From Mycolicibacterium celeriflavum (lineage in GTDB: Bacteria > Actinomycetota > Actinomycetes > Mycobacteriales > Mycobacteriaceae), in NCBI RefSeq assembly GCF_010731795.1, contig NZ_AP022591.1:930001-994000 (forward strand): a DNA stretch of 64,000 nt. Reading direction: 5' to 3'. The notes beneath the pieces are model-generated. The model saw only the letters and a program-made list of their open reading frames with translations, had not been told where the DNA came from and did not search any database. How positions within the stretch are numbered: the stretch's first letter is position 1; every line of letters starts with the position of its first letter. Of this stretch, positions 1-10,396 are shown in pieces. Made by a program: the position numbers and the translations under genes.

Positions 1-241
1 CGAAGTCACAGACGTCGACCTGCGCGGTGACGATCCGCCGATCGAGGTTCTTGACCATGTCGGCGGTTTCGGCGAGGTCCTGCGGAGTGGACCCTTCCGC
101 CGGCGAACCCTCGAACGCCCGGCACACGTCGACGGCGATGATGTCGGCGCCCTCCTGTGCCAACCGCACCGCGTGGCTGCGGCCCTGGCCCCGTGCCGCG
201 CCGGTGACGAATGCGACCTTTCCCTCTACCCGACCAGCCAT
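1..241 (-). CDS. mycofactocin-coupled SDR family oxidoreductase (C-terminus cut off by window edge)
   Basis: Only the first 80 codons are present; the gene runs off the left edge. The N-terminus reads MAGRVEGKVAFVTGAARGQG, a Rossmann TGxxxGxG nucleotide-binding motif in the form typical of mycofactocin-coupled short-chain dehydrogenases of actinobacteria, whose tightly held NAD(H) is recycled by mycofactocin. The insert after the ADIIAVD strand is also usual for that group. The substrate cannot be told. It is divergent from the TetR gene at 296, with a perfect palindrome between them, so it is the likely target of that regulator. The start ATG is at 239-241. Confidence 0.85.
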   Translation of the reverse strand, partial: MAGRVEGKVAFVTGAARGQGRSHAVRLAQEGADIIAVDVCRAFEGSPAEGSTPQDLAETADMVKNLDRRIVTAQVDVCDF

Positions 242-263
242 CGCCGCCGCTCCCCTCACTTGT

Positions 264-279
264 TTGGGCGATCGCCCAA
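264..279. promoter_or_regulatory. 16-bp perfect palindrome, likely TetR operator
   Basis: TTGGGCGATCGCCCAA reads the same on both strands and lies in the 54-bp gap between the divergent SDR and TetR genes. A TetR dimer binding here would cover both promoters. A TAGGCT hexamer at 284-289, six bases before the TetR ATG, fits a -10 element of a leaderless TetR transcript. The palindrome is seen directly; binding is inferred from position. Confidence 0.7.
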
Positions 280-295
280 CATCTAGGCTGGCGCC

Positions 296-892
296 ATGTC
301 TAGCAGCCCGGTCGGCGACCGGTCAAGGGGTGGCCGCGAGTCGGCGACTCGATCGGCGCTGATCGAGGCGACCGCCCAGGTCATGCTGGAAGAGGGTTAC
401 GCTGCGGCCACCTCCCGGCGGGTCGCGGCCAAGGCGGGCGTGAAGCCCGCGCTCGTGCACTATTACTTCCCGAGCATGGACGATCTGTTCCTTGCGGTGC
501 TGCGGGAAGGTGCGGAGGCCAACCTGGCGCGCCAGCGTGAGGCGGTGGCCGCCCACGAACCCCTTCACGCGTTATGGCGGCTCAACAGCACCCACGGCGC
601 GCGGTTGTTCATGGAGTTCATGGCCCTGGCCAACCACCGCAAGGCCATCCGCAGTGAGATCGCCGCATACGCCGAGCGTTTCGGCATCGTCGAAGAGGAC
701 GTCGTGGCGGAGGCGATGAAGGCGCACGGCGCAGACGTGGAGGCATTCCCCCCGATAGTGATGTCTATGATCGTCACGAGCCTCGCCCGGATCGTGCTGC
801 TCGAACGGGGCCTCGGCATTACCCGGGGTCACGCCGAGGCCGAAGCATTCATCGAGCGCTACCTGGATCGCTTCGAAACCAAGTCATTGTGA
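296..892 (+). CDS. TetR/AcrR family transcriptional regulator
   Basis: 198 aa. An N-terminal helix-turn-helix of TetR type covers about residues 22-65 (ATSRRVAAKAGVKPALVHYYF), followed by an all-helical ligand-binding domain of normal length. It is divergent from the mycofactocin-coupled SDR, and the palindrome at 264-279 fits autoregulation plus control of that dehydrogenase. There is no Shine-Dalgarno sequence before the ATG; a -10-like TAGGCT ends six bases upstream, suggesting a leaderless mRNA. The ligand is unknown. Confidence 0.88.
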   Translation: MSSSPVGDRSRGGRESATRSALIEATAQVMLEEGYAAATSRRVAAKAGVKPALVHYYFPSMDDLFLAVLREGAEANLARQREAVAAHEPLHALWRLNSTHGARLFMEFMALANHRKAIRSEIAAYAERFGIVEEDVVAEAMKAHGADVEAFPPIVMSMIVTSLARIVLLERGLGITRGHAEAEAFIERYLDRFETKSL

Positions 893-1052
893 CCTGGGCC
901 ACAGCGCCGACGCGGTGGTGACCAGCAGCACGATGACTTGAGTTAACCTGGGGCTCAGTGAGAACTTATACGGGCTAAGTTACGCACAGCGCATGCACAG
1001 CGATGAATACGACTTGAGGGCGGATATGGGTTGCACCGGGCGGGGACGGTAG

Positions 1053-1481
1053 ATGTTCCGACTTGCTAGAAAGGTCTGGCTCCCGATCGTCATCATCGTC
1101 GTGGTGACCATCGCCGGGTTCACCGTCAGCCGCATCCGCACCTTTTTCGGTGCCGAGGGCATCATCGTCACCCCCCGGGTGTTCGCCGACGATCCCGAGC
1201 CGTTCGACCCGAAAGTCATCAAGTACGAGATTTTCGGGACGGGCTCGTATGCGGACATCAACTATCTGGATCTCGATGCGAGACCGCAACGAATCGACGG
1301 CGCGTCGCTGCCGTGGTCGCTGACGTTGCAGACCACGGCGCCGTCGGCGGCGCCCAACATCGTCGCCCAGGGCGACGGCACCAGCATCACGTGCCGGATC
1401 ACCGTCGATGACGAAGTCAAAGACGAAAGAACCTCCACCGGCGTGAGCGCCCAAACCTTCTGCTTTGTGAAGTCCGCATGA
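1053..1481 (+). CDS. MmpS family membrane accessory protein
   Basis: 142 aa. One N-terminal membrane segment (about residues 9-27, [16 protein letters not shown]) precedes a small extracytoplasmic beta-rich domain with the MmpS signature regions [17 protein letters not shown] and a [15 protein letters not shown] stretch near the C-terminus with two cysteines. MmpS proteins assist the cognate MmpL transporter in exporting lipids or siderophores. Its stop overlaps the start of the mmpL at 1478 by four bases (ATGA), so the two are translationally coupled. A purine-rich GGGGACGGTAG just before the ATG can serve as ribosome binding site. Confidence 0.9.
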   Translation: MFRLARKVWLPIVIIVVVTIAGFTVSRIRTFFGAEGIIVTPRVFADDPEPFDPKVIKYEIFGTGSYADINYLDLDARPQRIDGASLPWSLTLQTTAPSAAPNIVAQGDGTSITCRITVDDEVKDERTSTGVSAQTFCFVKSA

Positions 1482-4384
1482 GCACCCCGACGAACGAGAC
1501 TCCCACGGACGCCTTCCCGCCCGTCCGGCACGCCAAGCGACCGTTCATCCCGCGCACCATCCGGCTGTTCGCGATCCCGATCATCATCGGCTGGGTTGTG
1601 CTAATCGCAATAGTCAATGTGACTGTGCCGCAATTGGAGACGGTCGGCCAGATGCGCGCCGTCTCGATGAGCCCGGACTCCGCGCCGTCGATGATCGCGA
1701 TGAAACGCGTCGGCAAGGTCTTCGAGGAGTACGACTCCGACAGCTCGGCGATGATCGTGCTCGAGGGCGAGCAGCCCCTCGGGGAGGATACCCGCGCCTT
1801 CTACGACCAGATGATCGACAAGCTCGAGGCCGACACGAAGCACGTCCAGAGCGTTCAGGACTTCTGGAGTGATCCGCTGACCGCGTCCGGCGCGCAGAGC
1901 AGCGACGGCAAGGCCGCCTACGTCCAGGTCTACCTGTCGGGTAACCAGGGTGAGGCGCTGGCCAACGAGTCGGTCGAAGCGGTGCAGGAGATCGTCGCCG
2001 GGATGGAGCCGCCACCGGGTGTGAAGGCCTTCGTGACCGGTCCGGCGGCGCTCGCGGCCGACCAGCACATCGCCGGCGACCGCAGCATGCGGATGATCGA
2101 AGCGCTCACGTTCACCGTGATCATCGTGATGCTGCTACTGGTCTACCGGTCGATCATCACGGTGGTGCTGACGCTCGTGATGGTCGTGCTGCAGTTGTCC
2201 GCCGCCCGCGGCGTGGTGGCGTTCCTCGGGTACCACGAGATCATCGGGCTCTCGACGTTCGCCACCAACCTCCTCGTCACATTGGCGATCGCCGCAGGAA
2301 CCGACTATGCGATCTTCTTGACGGGCCGCTATCAGGAGGCCCGCGGCGCCGGGGAGGATCGAGAGTCCTCCTACTACACGATGTTCCACGGGACCGCGCA
2401 CGTGGTGCTCGGCTCCGGTCTGACGATCGCGGGCGCGTTGTTCTGCCTGAGCTTCACCCGGCTGCCCTACTTCCAGACCATGGGTGTACCGCTGGCCATC
2501 GGCATGGTCACATCGGTTCTCGCGGCGCTGACGCTCGGGCCCGCGATCATCAGCATCGCAAGCAGATTCGGCAAAGTGCTCGAGCCAAAGCGGGCGATGC
2601 GCGTGCGTGGCTGGCGCAAGATCGGTGCGGCGGTTGTGCGCTGGCCCGGACCGATCCTGGTCGCGACGGTCGCGCTGTCTCTGGTGGGTCTGCTCGCCCT
2701 GCCCGGCTATCGCACCAACTACAACGACCGGAACTACCTGCCCCCCGACCTGCCCGCCAACCAGGGTTACGCAGCCGCGGACCGGCACTTTTCGCCGGCC
2801 CGGATGAACCCGGAACTGCTGATGATCGAAACCGATCACGACCTGCGCAATTCAGCGGACTTCCTGGTGATCGACAAGATCGCCAAAGCGGTGTTCCGGG
2901 TACCGGGGATCTCCCGGGTGCAGGCCATCACCCGGCCTGACGGTAAGCCGATCGAGCACACCTCGATTCCGTTCCAGATCAGCATGCAGGGCACCACCCA
3001 GCAGATGAACCAGAAGTACCTGCAGGACCGGATGGCCGACATGCTCGTGCAGGCCGACGAGATGTCCAAGACCATCGAGAACATGGAGCGGATGTCGGCG
3101 CTCACCGAGGAGATGGCGGCCACCACGCACAGCATGGTCACCAAGATGAAGGACATGACTGTCGATGTGGCCGAATTGCGGGACCACATCGCCAATTTCG
3201 ACGATTTCTTCCGGCCGATCCGCAACTACTTCTACTGGGAACCGCACTGCTTCAACATCCCGATCTGCTGGGCGTTCCGGTCGGTCTTCGACACCCTCGA
3301 CGGCATCAACACGATGACCGACGACATCGAGAACCTCCTGCCCGACATGGAACGGCTGGACAAGTTGATGCCGCAGATGGTCACGCTGATGCCGCCGATG
3401 ATCGACACCATGAAGACGATGCGCCAGATGATGTTGACCATGTACTCCTCGCAGAAGGGCCTGCAGGATCAGATGGCCGCGATGCAGGAGAACTCGACCG
3501 CCATGGGCGACGCGTTCGACGCATCGATGAACGACGACTCCTTCTATCTGCCGCCCGAAGTCTTCGACAACGAAGAGTTCAAGAAGGGGATGGAGAACTT
3601 CATTTCGCCGGACGGCAAGTCGGTGCGCTTCATCATCGCCCACGACGGCGATCCGATGACACCGGAAGGCATCGCGAGGATCGACGCGATCAAAAAGGCC
3701 GCCAAGGAAGCCATCAAGGGCACACCGCTGGAGGGCTCGACGATCTACCTCGCCGGCACCGCCGCCGTCTACAAGGACATGTCCGACGGCAACAACTACG
3801 ACCTGATGATCGCGGCGATCCTGGCGCTGGCGTTGATCTTCACGATCATGCTCATCCTGACCCGGGCCGTGGTCGCTGCCGCGGTCATCGTCGGCACCGT
3901 GGTGATCTCGCTGGCAGCCTCGTTCGGCTTGTCGATTCTGATTTGGCAGCACATCCTCGGTATCGAACTGCACTGGATGGTGATGGCGATGGCGGTCATC
4001 ATCCTGTTGGCGGTCGGCGCCGACTACAACCTGCTACTGGTGTCACGCCTCAAAGAGGAACTGCATGCGGGGGTCAGGACCGGCATCATCCGTGCGATGG
4101 GCGGCAGCGGTTCCGTCGTGACATCGGCCGGCCTGGTGTTCGCGTTCACCATGATGTCGATGGCGGTCAGCGAACTCACAGTAATCGGACAAGTCGGAAC
4201 CACCATCGGACTGGGCCTGTTGTTCGATACTCTTGTCATCCGGGCATTCATGACGCCGTCCATCGCGGCGCTCATGGGTAAGTGGTTCTGGTGGCCACAG
4301 CGGGTACGAGAACGGCCGGTGCCCGTACCGTGGCCCAGAACCAGAGAACTGACGCCGTCCGGTCCAGAAGGAGCCCAGTCATGA
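1478..4384 (+). CDS. MmpL family RND transporter (first copy, paired with MmpS)
   Basis: 968 aa, the usual MmpL4/MmpL5-type length, with twelve predicted membrane segments in two halves. The proton-relay Asp-Tyr pairs of MmpL proteins are present in both halves: D276-Y277 (GTDYAIF) and D849-Y850 (GADYNLL). The large second periplasmic loop (about residues 510-680) is methionine-rich and heptad-like, as expected for the coiled-coil hairpin of MmpL4/5 proteins, and contains two cysteines, C591 and C597. It probably exports a cell-envelope lipid, glycolipid or siderophore; the substrate cannot be read from sequence. It forms an operon with mmpS (4-nt overlap) and the DUF732 gene (4-nt overlap). 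Confidence 0.93.
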   Translation: MSTPTNETPTDAFPPVRHAKRPFIPRTIRLFAIPIIIGWVVLIAIVNVTVPQLETVGQMRAVSMSPDSAPSMIAMKRVGKVFEEYDSDSSAMIVLEGEQPLGEDTRAFYDQMIDKLEADTKHVQSVQDFWSDPLTASGAQSSDGKAAYVQVYLSGNQGEALANESVEAVQEIVAGMEPPPGVKAFVTGPAALAADQHIAGDRSMRMIEALTFTVIIVMLLLVYRSIITVVLTLVMVVLQLSAARGVVAFLGYHEIIGLSTFATNLLVTLAIAAGTDYAIFLTGRYQEARGAGEDRESSYYTMFHGTAHVVLGSGLTIAGALFCLSFTRLPYFQTMGVPLAIGMVTSVLAALTLGPAIISIASRFGKVLEPKRAMRVRGWRKIGAAVVRWPGPILVATVALSLVGLLALPGYRTNYNDRNYLPPDLPANQGYAAADRHFSPARMNPELLMIETDHDLRNSADFLVIDKIAKAVFRVPGISRVQAITRPDGKPIEHTSIPFQISMQGTTQQMNQKYLQDRMADMLVQADEMSKTIENMERMSALTEEMAATTHSMVTKMKDMTVDVAELRDHIANFDDFFRPIRNYFYWEPHCFNIPICWAFRSVFDTLDGINTMTDDIENLLPDMERLDKLMPQMVTLMPPMIDTMKTMRQMMLTMYSSQKGLQDQMAAMQENSTAMGDAFDASMNDDSFYLPPEVFDNEEFKKGMENFISPDGKSVRFIIAHDGDPMTPEGIARIDAIKKAAKEAIKGTPLEGSTIYLAGTAAVYKDMSDGNNYDLMIAAILALALIFTIMLILTRAVVAAAVIVGTVVISLAASFGLSILIWQHILGIELHWMVMAMAVIILLAVGADYNLLLVSRLKEELHAGVRTGIIRAMGGSGSVVTSAGLVFAFTMMSMAVSELTVIGQVGTTIGLGLLFDTLVIRAFMTPSIAALMGKWFWWPQRVRERPVPVPWPRTRELTPSGPEGAQS

Positions 4385-4725
4385 AGAGACTGATCGTCGG
4401 AGTTGCCACCGCAGCGGCGGCGTTGATGTTGGCGGTGCCCGCACAGGCGGACCCAGACACCGACTTCACCAACGAGCTGCACACCTACGGCATCTACGGG
4501 CAAAAGGACTACAACGCCTGGATGGGCAAGATCACCTGTAAGCGGCAGCGCAAGGGGCTCGACAAGGATGCGTTCGCGTCGGCAAACTTCGTCCGCGACC
4601 AATTGCCGCGGAGTCAGAACAGCACGGAGCAGAGTTGGAAGTTCCTGGCTGGGGCACTGCGCTTCTACTGCCCTGACCTGCTGCCGATCTTGGACCAAGC
4701 ACGCGATCAAGGAGTTGTGCAGTGA
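4381..4725 (+). CDS. secreted DUF732-type protein
   Basis: 114 aa from the ATG at 4381, which overlaps the mmpL stop (ATGA). It has a signal peptide ([20 protein letters not shown], cleavage near AQA-D) followed by a small domain with two cysteines (ITCKRQRKG and LRFYCPDL) that could form a disulfide, the pattern of the DUF732 family, abundant in mycobacteria and of unknown function. A longer in-frame reading from 4282 lies inside the mmpL and is rejected because the signal peptide starts at 4381. Co-transcription with mmpL suggests a role in the same export or envelope process. Confidence 0.8.
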   Translation: MKRLIVGVATAAAALMLAVPAQADPDTDFTNELHTYGIYGQKDYNAWMGKITCKRQRKGLDKDAFASANFVRDQLPRSQNSTEQSWKFLAGALRFYCPDLLPILDQARDQGVVQ

Positions 4726-5162
4726 TTCGTAAAGCGACCATCGCGTTGGCCACCTTCGGCTGCGCGGCGATGATCTTCCCGGGCGCCGCGGCCGCAGACG
4801 CCACCGACGACTACCCGATCCCGAACCGGATCATGAGGACCACCTGCACGGTCGACCAGTACATGGCGGCCGTTCGCGATCAGGACCCGTTCTACTACGA
4901 GCGGTACATGATCGATTACAAGAACAGGCCGCTCGATGTCCAGAAGGGCGCCCGCGACCGGATCTACTGGTTCTTCTCGTTGGACTACGCGGGCCGGCGT
5001 CAGTACTCGGAGAACACCGCCACGAATGTTTTCTACGAGCAGATGGCGACCCGGTGGGGGAACTGGGCCAAGCTGTTCTTCAACAACAAGGGCGTCGTCG
5101 CGCATGCAACCGAGGTGTGCATGAACTACCCGCCGAGCCAGCCCGAAGTCTGGAACTGGTAG
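4722..5162 (+). CDS. secreted protein of DUF5078 type
   Basis: 146 aa starting with GTG at 4722, overlapping the previous stop by four bases (GTGA). An N-terminal signal peptide ends near AAA-DAT. The mature part has conserved-looking aromatic stretches (YMIDYKNRP, YWFFSLDYAG) and two cysteines (C43 region TTCTVDQ and the C-terminal VCMNYP). It resembles the mycobacterial DUF5078 family, function unknown; this assignment is from memory. It is the last gene of the mmpS-mmpL-DUF732 operon, 182 bp before the second mmpL. Confidence 0.72.
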   Translation: MIRKATIALATFGCAAMIFPGAAAADATDDYPIPNRIMRTTCTVDQYMAAVRDQDPFYYERYMIDYKNRPLDVQKGARDRIYWFFSLDYAGRRQYSENTATNVFYEQMATRWGNWAKLFFNNKGVVAHATEVCMNYPPSQPEVWNW

Positions 5163-5220
5163 CCGCACTCAACGCCGACTCAGGCCAGCCCGCCGAACAG
5201 CCGGGCTCTGTTCGCCTGGA

Positions 5221-5232
5221 TTGGTTAACCAA
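5221..5232. promoter_or_regulatory. 12-bp perfect palindrome upstream of second mmpL
   Basis: TTGGTTAACCAA is a perfect palindrome in the 182-bp gap before the second mmpL. The same core GTTAACC also occurs at 942-948, in the gap before mmpS. It may be a shared regulator site for the two transporter modules; with a single 7-mer in common this remains weak. Confidence 0.35.
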
Positions 5233-5288
5233 GCTGAGTAGTTCGCTGGCGAGACGGATTCGACTACCGGTTCGACGCTGCGATCTGG

Positions 5289-5307
5289 TAGGACTAAGGC
5301 AGTCCTA
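5289..5307. promoter_or_regulatory. inverted repeat (7-bp arms) upstream of second mmpL
   Basis: TAGGACT at 5289-5295 and AGTCCTA at 5301-5307 form perfect arms around a 5-base spacer, ending 37 bases before the GTG of the second mmpL. The spacing and symmetry suit a dimeric repressor site, but a short hairpin in the 5' leader is equally possible. Confidence 0.45.
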
Positions 5308-5344
5308 ACAACCACGGGAGGAGCTCCGCCGAGGTGAATTCCTG

Positions 5345-8212
5345 GTGAGCGCTCCGACCATGCAATCGAGCGAACAGAGCGGGCATTCCCGTCGGTCCCC
5401 AGTGGCCAAGTGGATCCGGCGATTGGCCATTCCGATCATCGTCGGCTGGGTCGCGCTCATCGCGGTGCTGAATGTGACCGTGCCGCAACTGGAAGTTGTC
5501 GGCCAGATGCAGTCGGTATCCATGAGCCCGTCTGAGGCGCCGTCGGTGATCGCGATGAAGCGCGTCGGCGAGGTATTCGAGGAATTCAAGTCCGACAGCG
5601 CAGCGATGATCGTTCTCGAGGGCCAACAGCCGCTGGGTGACGATGCGCGCCGGTACTACAACCATCTGATCGACAGGCTCGAAGCCGACGACGCGCACGT
5701 CGAGCACATTCAGGATTTCTGGGGCGACCCGCTGACCGAAGCCGCGGCTGTGAGCGCCGACGGCAAGGCGGTTTACGTCCAGGCGTATCTGGCCGGCAAC
5801 ATGGGCGAGGCGCTGGCCAACGAGTCGGTGGAGGCCGTCAAGAAGATCGTCGACGGCCTTCCGCCGCCGCCCGGTGTGCAGGTGTACGTGACCGGCGGGT
5901 CGGCTCTGCTGGCCGACCAGCAGATCGCCAGCGACCGCAGCGTGCGGATCATCGAATTCGTCACGTTCGCGGTCATCATCACGATGCTGCTGCTGGTCTA
6001 CCGGTCGATCGGCACCATGCTCATCACGCTGGTGATGGTCTTTCTGGCGCTGGCGGCAACTCGCGGTGCGGTTGCGTTCCTGGGCTATCACGAGCTGATC
6101 GGCTTGTCGACGTTCGCGACCAACCTTCTCGTCACGCTCGCGATCGCGGCATCGACCGACTATGCGATCTTCCTCATCGGGCGTTATCAGGAGGCGCGCA
6201 CGATAGGTGAAGACCGTGAGCAGGCCTTCCACACAATGTTCCGCGGCACCGCTCACGTGGTGCTGGGTTCGGGCATGACGATCGCCGGCGCGACCTTCTG
6301 TCTCTCGTTCACCCGCCTGCCCTACTTCCAGTCGCTGGGTGTTCCGCTGGCGGTCGGGATGACGATCGCGGTGTTGGTCGCCTTGACATTGGGGCCGGCG
6401 ATCATCACCGTCGCGAGCCGGTTCGGGCTGGTGGAGCCCAAGCGGGCCATGCGCATTCGCGGTTGGCGGAAAATCGGTGCCGCCATCGTCCGCTGGCCGG
6501 GACCGGTCCTGATGGCGACGGTTGCCCTGTCCCTCGTCGGCCTGCTGGCGCTGCCGGGCTACCAGCCGAACTACAACGATCGGCTGTATCTGCCTCCGGA
6601 CTTACCCGCGAACCAGGGCTTCGCAGCGGCCGAACGACACTTCTCCCCCGCCACGATGAATCCCGAGTTGATGCTCATCGAAACCGACCACGACCTTCGC
6701 AACTCGGCGGACTTCCTGGTGATCGACAAGATCGCAAAGGCGATCTTCCGGGTGCCGGGCATTTCACGGGTCCAGGCGATCACCCGCCCCAACGGCAAAC
6801 CCATTGAGTTCAGCACGATCCCGGCGCAGCTCAGCCTCAGCGGTGTCAACCAGGACTTGAACCGCAAGTACTCGCAGGACCGGATGGCCGACATGCTGGT
6901 TCAGGCCGAAGAGATGCAGACCAACATCGACACGATGACCAGAATGATGGCGTTGATGGGCGAGATGAACGCCACAACGCACAGCATGGTCGAGAAGACC
7001 CGAACCATGACCGCCCATGTTGTCGAGTTACGGGACCACATCGCCGATCTCGACGACTTTTTGCGCCCGATCCGCAATTACTTCTACTGGGAACCGCACT
7101 GCTTCAACATCCCGGTCTGCTCCTCCATGCGGTCGATCTTCGACACGATCGACGGCATGAACCTGATGACCGACAACATCCAGGCACTGCTACCGGACTT
7201 GGAGCGGCTCGATGCGCTGATGCCGCAACTGCAGGCGCTGCTGCCCGAGCAGATCGAGTCGATGAAGACGATGCGCACCATGATGCTCACCATGCACTCG
7301 AGCCAGGCCGGGATGCAGGACCAGCAGGCTGCGTTGGGCGAGAACCAGGCCGAGATGGGCGACGCGTTCAACGAGGCGTGGAACGACGACACGTTCTATC
7401 TGCCGCCGGAGATCTTCGACAACGAAGAGTTCAAGAAGGGGATGGAGAACTTCATCTCGCCGGACGGTCATGCGGTGCGGATGATCATCCAGCACGAGGG
7501 CGACCCGCTCAGCGCCGACGGCATCAAACGGATCGACGCGATCAAACTCGCCGCCAAGGAGGCCATCAAAGGCACACCCTGGGAAGGGTCGACGATCTAC
7601 CTCGGCGGAACCGCTGCGTCGTTCAAGGACATGCAGGAAGGCAACAGCTACGACCTGATGATCGCGGCGATCCTCGCGCTCGCGCTGATCTTCACGATCA
7701 TGCTGATCATCACACGCAGCCTCGTCGCGGCCGCCGTGATCGTCGGCACCGTGGTGCTGTCCCTCGGCGCGTCCTTCGGCCTGTCGATCCTGGTGTGGCA
7801 ACACATCCTCGGCATCGAACTGCAGTTCATGGTCATGGCCATGGCCGTGATCATCCTGTTGGCGGTCGGCGCGGACTACAACCTGCTGCTGGTCGCGCGG
7901 TTGAAAGAAGAGTTGCCGGCAGGCATCAACACGGCCATCATCCGCGCGATGGGCGGCAGCGGATCAGTGGTGACAGCGGCTGGCCTGGTCTTCGCGTTCA
8001 CGATGATCTCGATGTCGGTCAGTGCGCTCACGGTGGTGGCGCAGGTCGGGACGACGATCGGCATGGGCCTGCTGTTCGACACCCTGGTGATCCGCGCGTT
8101 CATGACACCGTCGATCGCCGCGCTTCTCGGCCGCTGGTTCTGGTGGCCGCAGCGGGTCCGGCCCCGGCCCAAGCCTGTGCCGTGGCCCGCGCCAGCGCAG
8201 CCGACGCGGTAA
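5345..8212 (+). CDS. MmpL family RND transporter (second copy, no own MmpS)
   Basis: 955 aa. It is clearly paralogous to the MmpL at 1478, aligning from end to end with very high similarity by eye: D272 and D844 are the proton-relay aspartates, C586/C592 match the periplasmic cysteine pair, and the Met-rich loop covers about residues 500-675. The GTG at 5345 is chosen because GAGGTG lies eight bases upstream. It has no adjacent mmpS and may share the one at 1053, or work as a partner of the first MmpL as in tandem mmpL4a/4b pairs of glycopeptidolipid loci. Its 3' end overlaps the opposite-strand acyltransferase by 113 bp. Confidence 0.92.
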   Translation: MSAPTMQSSEQSGHSRRSPVAKWIRRLAIPIIVGWVALIAVLNVTVPQLEVVGQMQSVSMSPSEAPSVIAMKRVGEVFEEFKSDSAAMIVLEGQQPLGDDARRYYNHLIDRLEADDAHVEHIQDFWGDPLTEAAAVSADGKAVYVQAYLAGNMGEALANESVEAVKKIVDGLPPPPGVQVYVTGGSALLADQQIASDRSVRIIEFVTFAVIITMLLLVYRSIGTMLITLVMVFLALAATRGAVAFLGYHELIGLSTFATNLLVTLAIAASTDYAIFLIGRYQEARTIGEDREQAFHTMFRGTAHVVLGSGMTIAGATFCLSFTRLPYFQSLGVPLAVGMTIAVLVALTLGPAIITVASRFGLVEPKRAMRIRGWRKIGAAIVRWPGPVLMATVALSLVGLLALPGYQPNYNDRLYLPPDLPANQGFAAAERHFSPATMNPELMLIETDHDLRNSADFLVIDKIAKAIFRVPGISRVQAITRPNGKPIEFSTIPAQLSLSGVNQDLNRKYSQDRMADMLVQAEEMQTNIDTMTRMMALMGEMNATTHSMVEKTRTMTAHVVELRDHIADLDDFLRPIRNYFYWEPHCFNIPVCSSMRSIFDTIDGMNLMTDNIQALLPDLERLDALMPQLQALLPEQIESMKTMRTMMLTMHSSQAGMQDQQAALGENQAEMGDAFNEAWNDDTFYLPPEIFDNEEFKKGMENFISPDGHAVRMIIQHEGDPLSADGIKRIDAIKLAAKEAIKGTPWEGSTIYLGGTAASFKDMQEGNSYDLMIAAILALALIFTIMLIITRSLVAAAVIVGTVVLSLGASFGLSILVWQHILGIELQFMVMAMAVIILLAVGADYNLLLVARLKEELPAGINTAIIRAMGGSGSVVTAAGLVFAFTMISMSVSALTVVAQVGTTIGMGLLFDTLVIRAFMTPSIAALLGRWFWWPQRVRPRPKPVPWPAPAQPTR

Positions 8213-9458
8213 AGCAGCCCAGCATCGTCCACCCCAGCCCTGGAGTGAGGCCGTTCTTGGCCAGGAGCACCAGCGCCACGCCCGCCACCATTGTCAGCAC
8301 ACCGGCGATGGTCGAGCGCGTACCCGTCGCCCGAACGGGTGCGTCCCACCACGGAAGGCGGCGATGCTCGAGCGGCGAGAGCAACCGGAACATCGCGAAC
8401 ATGACGACGGCGAACACGACCGCCCGCAGTGCGAGCAGACTCCAAAAGCCCGCTGCGCCAACGTCGTACGCGTCGAGTCCCACCACGTGCAGGGAGAACG
8501 CGGCGATGGCGATCGCCACGATGTGCCAGAGGTACAGCGTCATCGCTCCCCCGTTGCCGATCGCGACGACATACCAGACCCGCGGTCGCTCGGCCCACCG
8601 TCGGATCGCGCCCGCGCAGGCGATGAAGACGCACGACATCCAGGTGCAGTGCAACGCCAGCAGCAGCGTGGGCGGCGACACGTTCGAAAGGTTCTCGGTG
8701 CCGGTGACGATCAGCGAGATCTCGTACGGTCCGACCATCGCCAGCACTGTCTGCGCGGTGAGCGCGACAGCGGCGACGACGAGCGCCGCGCGCGGCCTGA
8801 TCAATCGGCGCGCGTAACCGACGCCGAAGGCGACCGGGATCAGCCAGACGACGACAAAGTTCGCGACACCCGCCATCGGGGTTCCGACGGAGATCCGGAT
8901 CGCGTCCACCGCTGCGGCGGCGATCAGCAGGCAGCCGACGACCCCCGCGACGGCCCGGCCGGTCGACAGGCGGGTCAAGGCCGGCACGAACCCGAGCACG
9001 ACGAGGTAGACCCCAAGAAACCACAGCAGTGCGACGGATTCGCGGCCGAGGTCCGCGGCGGATTCGGCGCCGAGCGTCCACCGCACCGCGAGCAGTCCGA
9101 CCGACCAGGCCGCGAGGTACCAGAAGACCGGTCGGCACAGCCGCTGCGCGCGGGCGAACAGCCAGGTGCCCCACGATTTGCCCGCGTGCCAGCCGTATGC
9201 GCCCGCGGCGCCGCCGGCCAGGAAGAACAGGGGCATGACCTGCACGAGCCATGTGACCGGGGCGAGCTCGGGAATCTCACCGAGGATGTTTCCGATTCTG
9301 ACGCCGCCGGCGTCGATGGTTGCCAGCAGCAGCGCGCAATGGCCGAACATGACGACGACGAGCGCGGCCAAGCGGGCGACGTCCACGGCGCGGTCGCGGT
9401 CCGGCGGCGTGTCGGCGGCGAGTTTGTCGGCTTCGGACATGGACCTGGTGATCGGCAT
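8100..9458 (-). CDS. acyltransferase-3 family membrane protein
   Basis: 452 aa with about ten hydrophobic segments. It fits the acyltransferase-3 (OafA/OatA-like) family: the N-terminal [20 protein letters not shown] is the usual first helix with a conserved histidine, and LYLWHIVAI near residue 345 is the typical later motif. These proteins acylate envelope glycans or lipids, which suits a location beside two MmpL lipid exporters. A second start (MSEADK) at 9440 is possible. The last 37 codons lie antisense to the mmpL C-terminus and are rich in Ala/Arg without family character, so the tail may be a read-through extension. Confidence 0.82.
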   Translation of the reverse strand: MPITRSMSEADKLAADTPPDRDRAVDVARLAALVVVMFGHCALLLATIDAGGVRIGNILGEIPELAPVTWLVQVMPLFFLAGGAAGAYGWHAGKSWGTWLFARAQRLCRPVFWYLAAWSVGLLAVRWTLGAESAADLGRESVALLWFLGVYLVVLGFVPALTRLSTGRAVAGVVGCLLIAAAAVDAIRISVGTPMAGVANFVVVWLIPVAFGVGYARRLIRPRAALVVAAVALTAQTVLAMVGPYEISLIVTGTENLSNVSPPTLLLALHCTWMSCVFIACAGAIRRWAERPRVWYVVAIGNGGAMTLYLWHIVAIAIAAFSLHVVGLDAYDVGAAGFWSLLALRAVVFAVVMFAMFRLLSPLEHRRLPWWDAPVRATGTRSTIAGVLTMVAGVALVLLAKNGLTPGLGWTMLGCFTASAALARATAQAWAGAGPAAATRTSGREARRSTVS

Positions 9459-9502
9459 GCAATCAGGATGCCCGCAGATGCGGCCGGCGGGCTTGAGTAG
9501 TA

Positions 9503-10396
9503 CTACGCGAAGCCCGCACGGCGGGTGTCACGCCCGGCGCGGACCGCGACCAGACCGCCGCTGATGACCAGAGCCATGCCGAGATAAGTGAAAATGGTTG
9601 GCGCGTAGTGCCAGACGGCCCAGTCGATCACCGCGGTGAACACGATGACCGAGTAGATGAACGGCCCGACCTTCTCGGCGGATGCATATCGGTATGCCAT
9701 CACGATGAGGATCTGCGAGGCCAACTGCGCGAATCCGAGCCCGATCAGCCACGGCCATACCTCGGCTTCAAGGGGATGCCAGTCGACAGCGGCGATGGGA
9801 ACCGCCATCAGCGTCGACAGCAGAAAGTAGTAGAACAGCACGCGGGTGATCGGCTCGGTCGCGCCGAGCCAGCGCACCGACATCATTGCCACCGCCAGGC
9901 AGCCGGCCCCTGCCAGCGCCATCAGCTCCCCCATACTGAAACTGTGACGCTGAGGTTGCAGCACGAGCACCACGCCGGCGAAGCCCACCGCGGCGCCGAT
10001 CCACGTCTCTCTCGAAGTTCGTTGCCGGGTAACGGCGGCCGCGATCAGGGGCATCCACAGCGGGGCGCTGTAGGTCAGCGTCGTCGCGTTGGCCAGCGGT
10101 ATCTGCGTGATCGCGAAGAACAGCGCGTACCAGCAGGCGGTGCCGGCGGCGGCGCGCAGCAGGTGCAGGCCGAACCGGTTGGTGCGCAGCGATCCCCAGC
10201 CCTGCCGGTGCGCCACGGGCAGCATGAACATCAGGCAGATCAGGTTCTGGAACAGCAGAAGAACGCCGGTAGAGGTGTATTGGCCGGAGGCCTTCGCGAT
10301 CGTCCCGACCAGCGCGACACAGAAGAAGGCAGCGGTGGTCAGGGCCGCGCCCAGGATGAGGTTTTCCGCCCGATACCCGGTTGCGGTGATCGTCAT
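9503..10396 (-). CDS. EamA/DMT family transporter
   Basis: 297 aa with ten predicted membrane helices in two repeated EamA halves (about 15-145 and 155-290), the drug/metabolite transporter layout. The first half ends with the typical TLTYSAPLWMPLIAA segment and the second with AYRYASAEKVGPFIYSVIVF. Substrate is unknown; relatives move amino acids, nucleotides or other metabolites. Its ATG overlaps the stop of the SDR gene upstream (ATGA), so the two form an operon. Confidence 0.85.
   Translation of the reverse strand: MTITATGYRAENLILGAALTTAAFFCVALVGTIAKASGQYTSTGVLLLFQNLICLMFMLPVAHRQGWGSLRTNRFGLHLLRAAAGTACWYALFFAITQIPLANATTLTYSAPLWMPLIAAAVTRQRTSRETWIGAAVGFAGVVLVLQPQRHSFSMGELMALAGAGCLAVAMMSVRWLGATEPITRVLFYYFLLSTLMAVPIAAVDWHPLEAEVWPWLIGLGFAQLASQILIVMAYRYASAEKVGPFIYSVIVFTAVIDWAVWHYAPTIFTYLGMALVISGGLVAVRAGRDTRRAGFA

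Noticed and set aside
2852..3973. long antisense ORF (373 codons) opposite the first mmpL
   Set aside because: His/Asp/Arg-rich composition typical of antisense frames in GC-rich genes; no start signal or motif.
1478..8212. assignment of the MmpLs as MmpL5-type drug pumps with an Rv0678-like regulator
   Set aside because: No MarR-family regulator is adjacent and the subfamily cannot be decided by eye.
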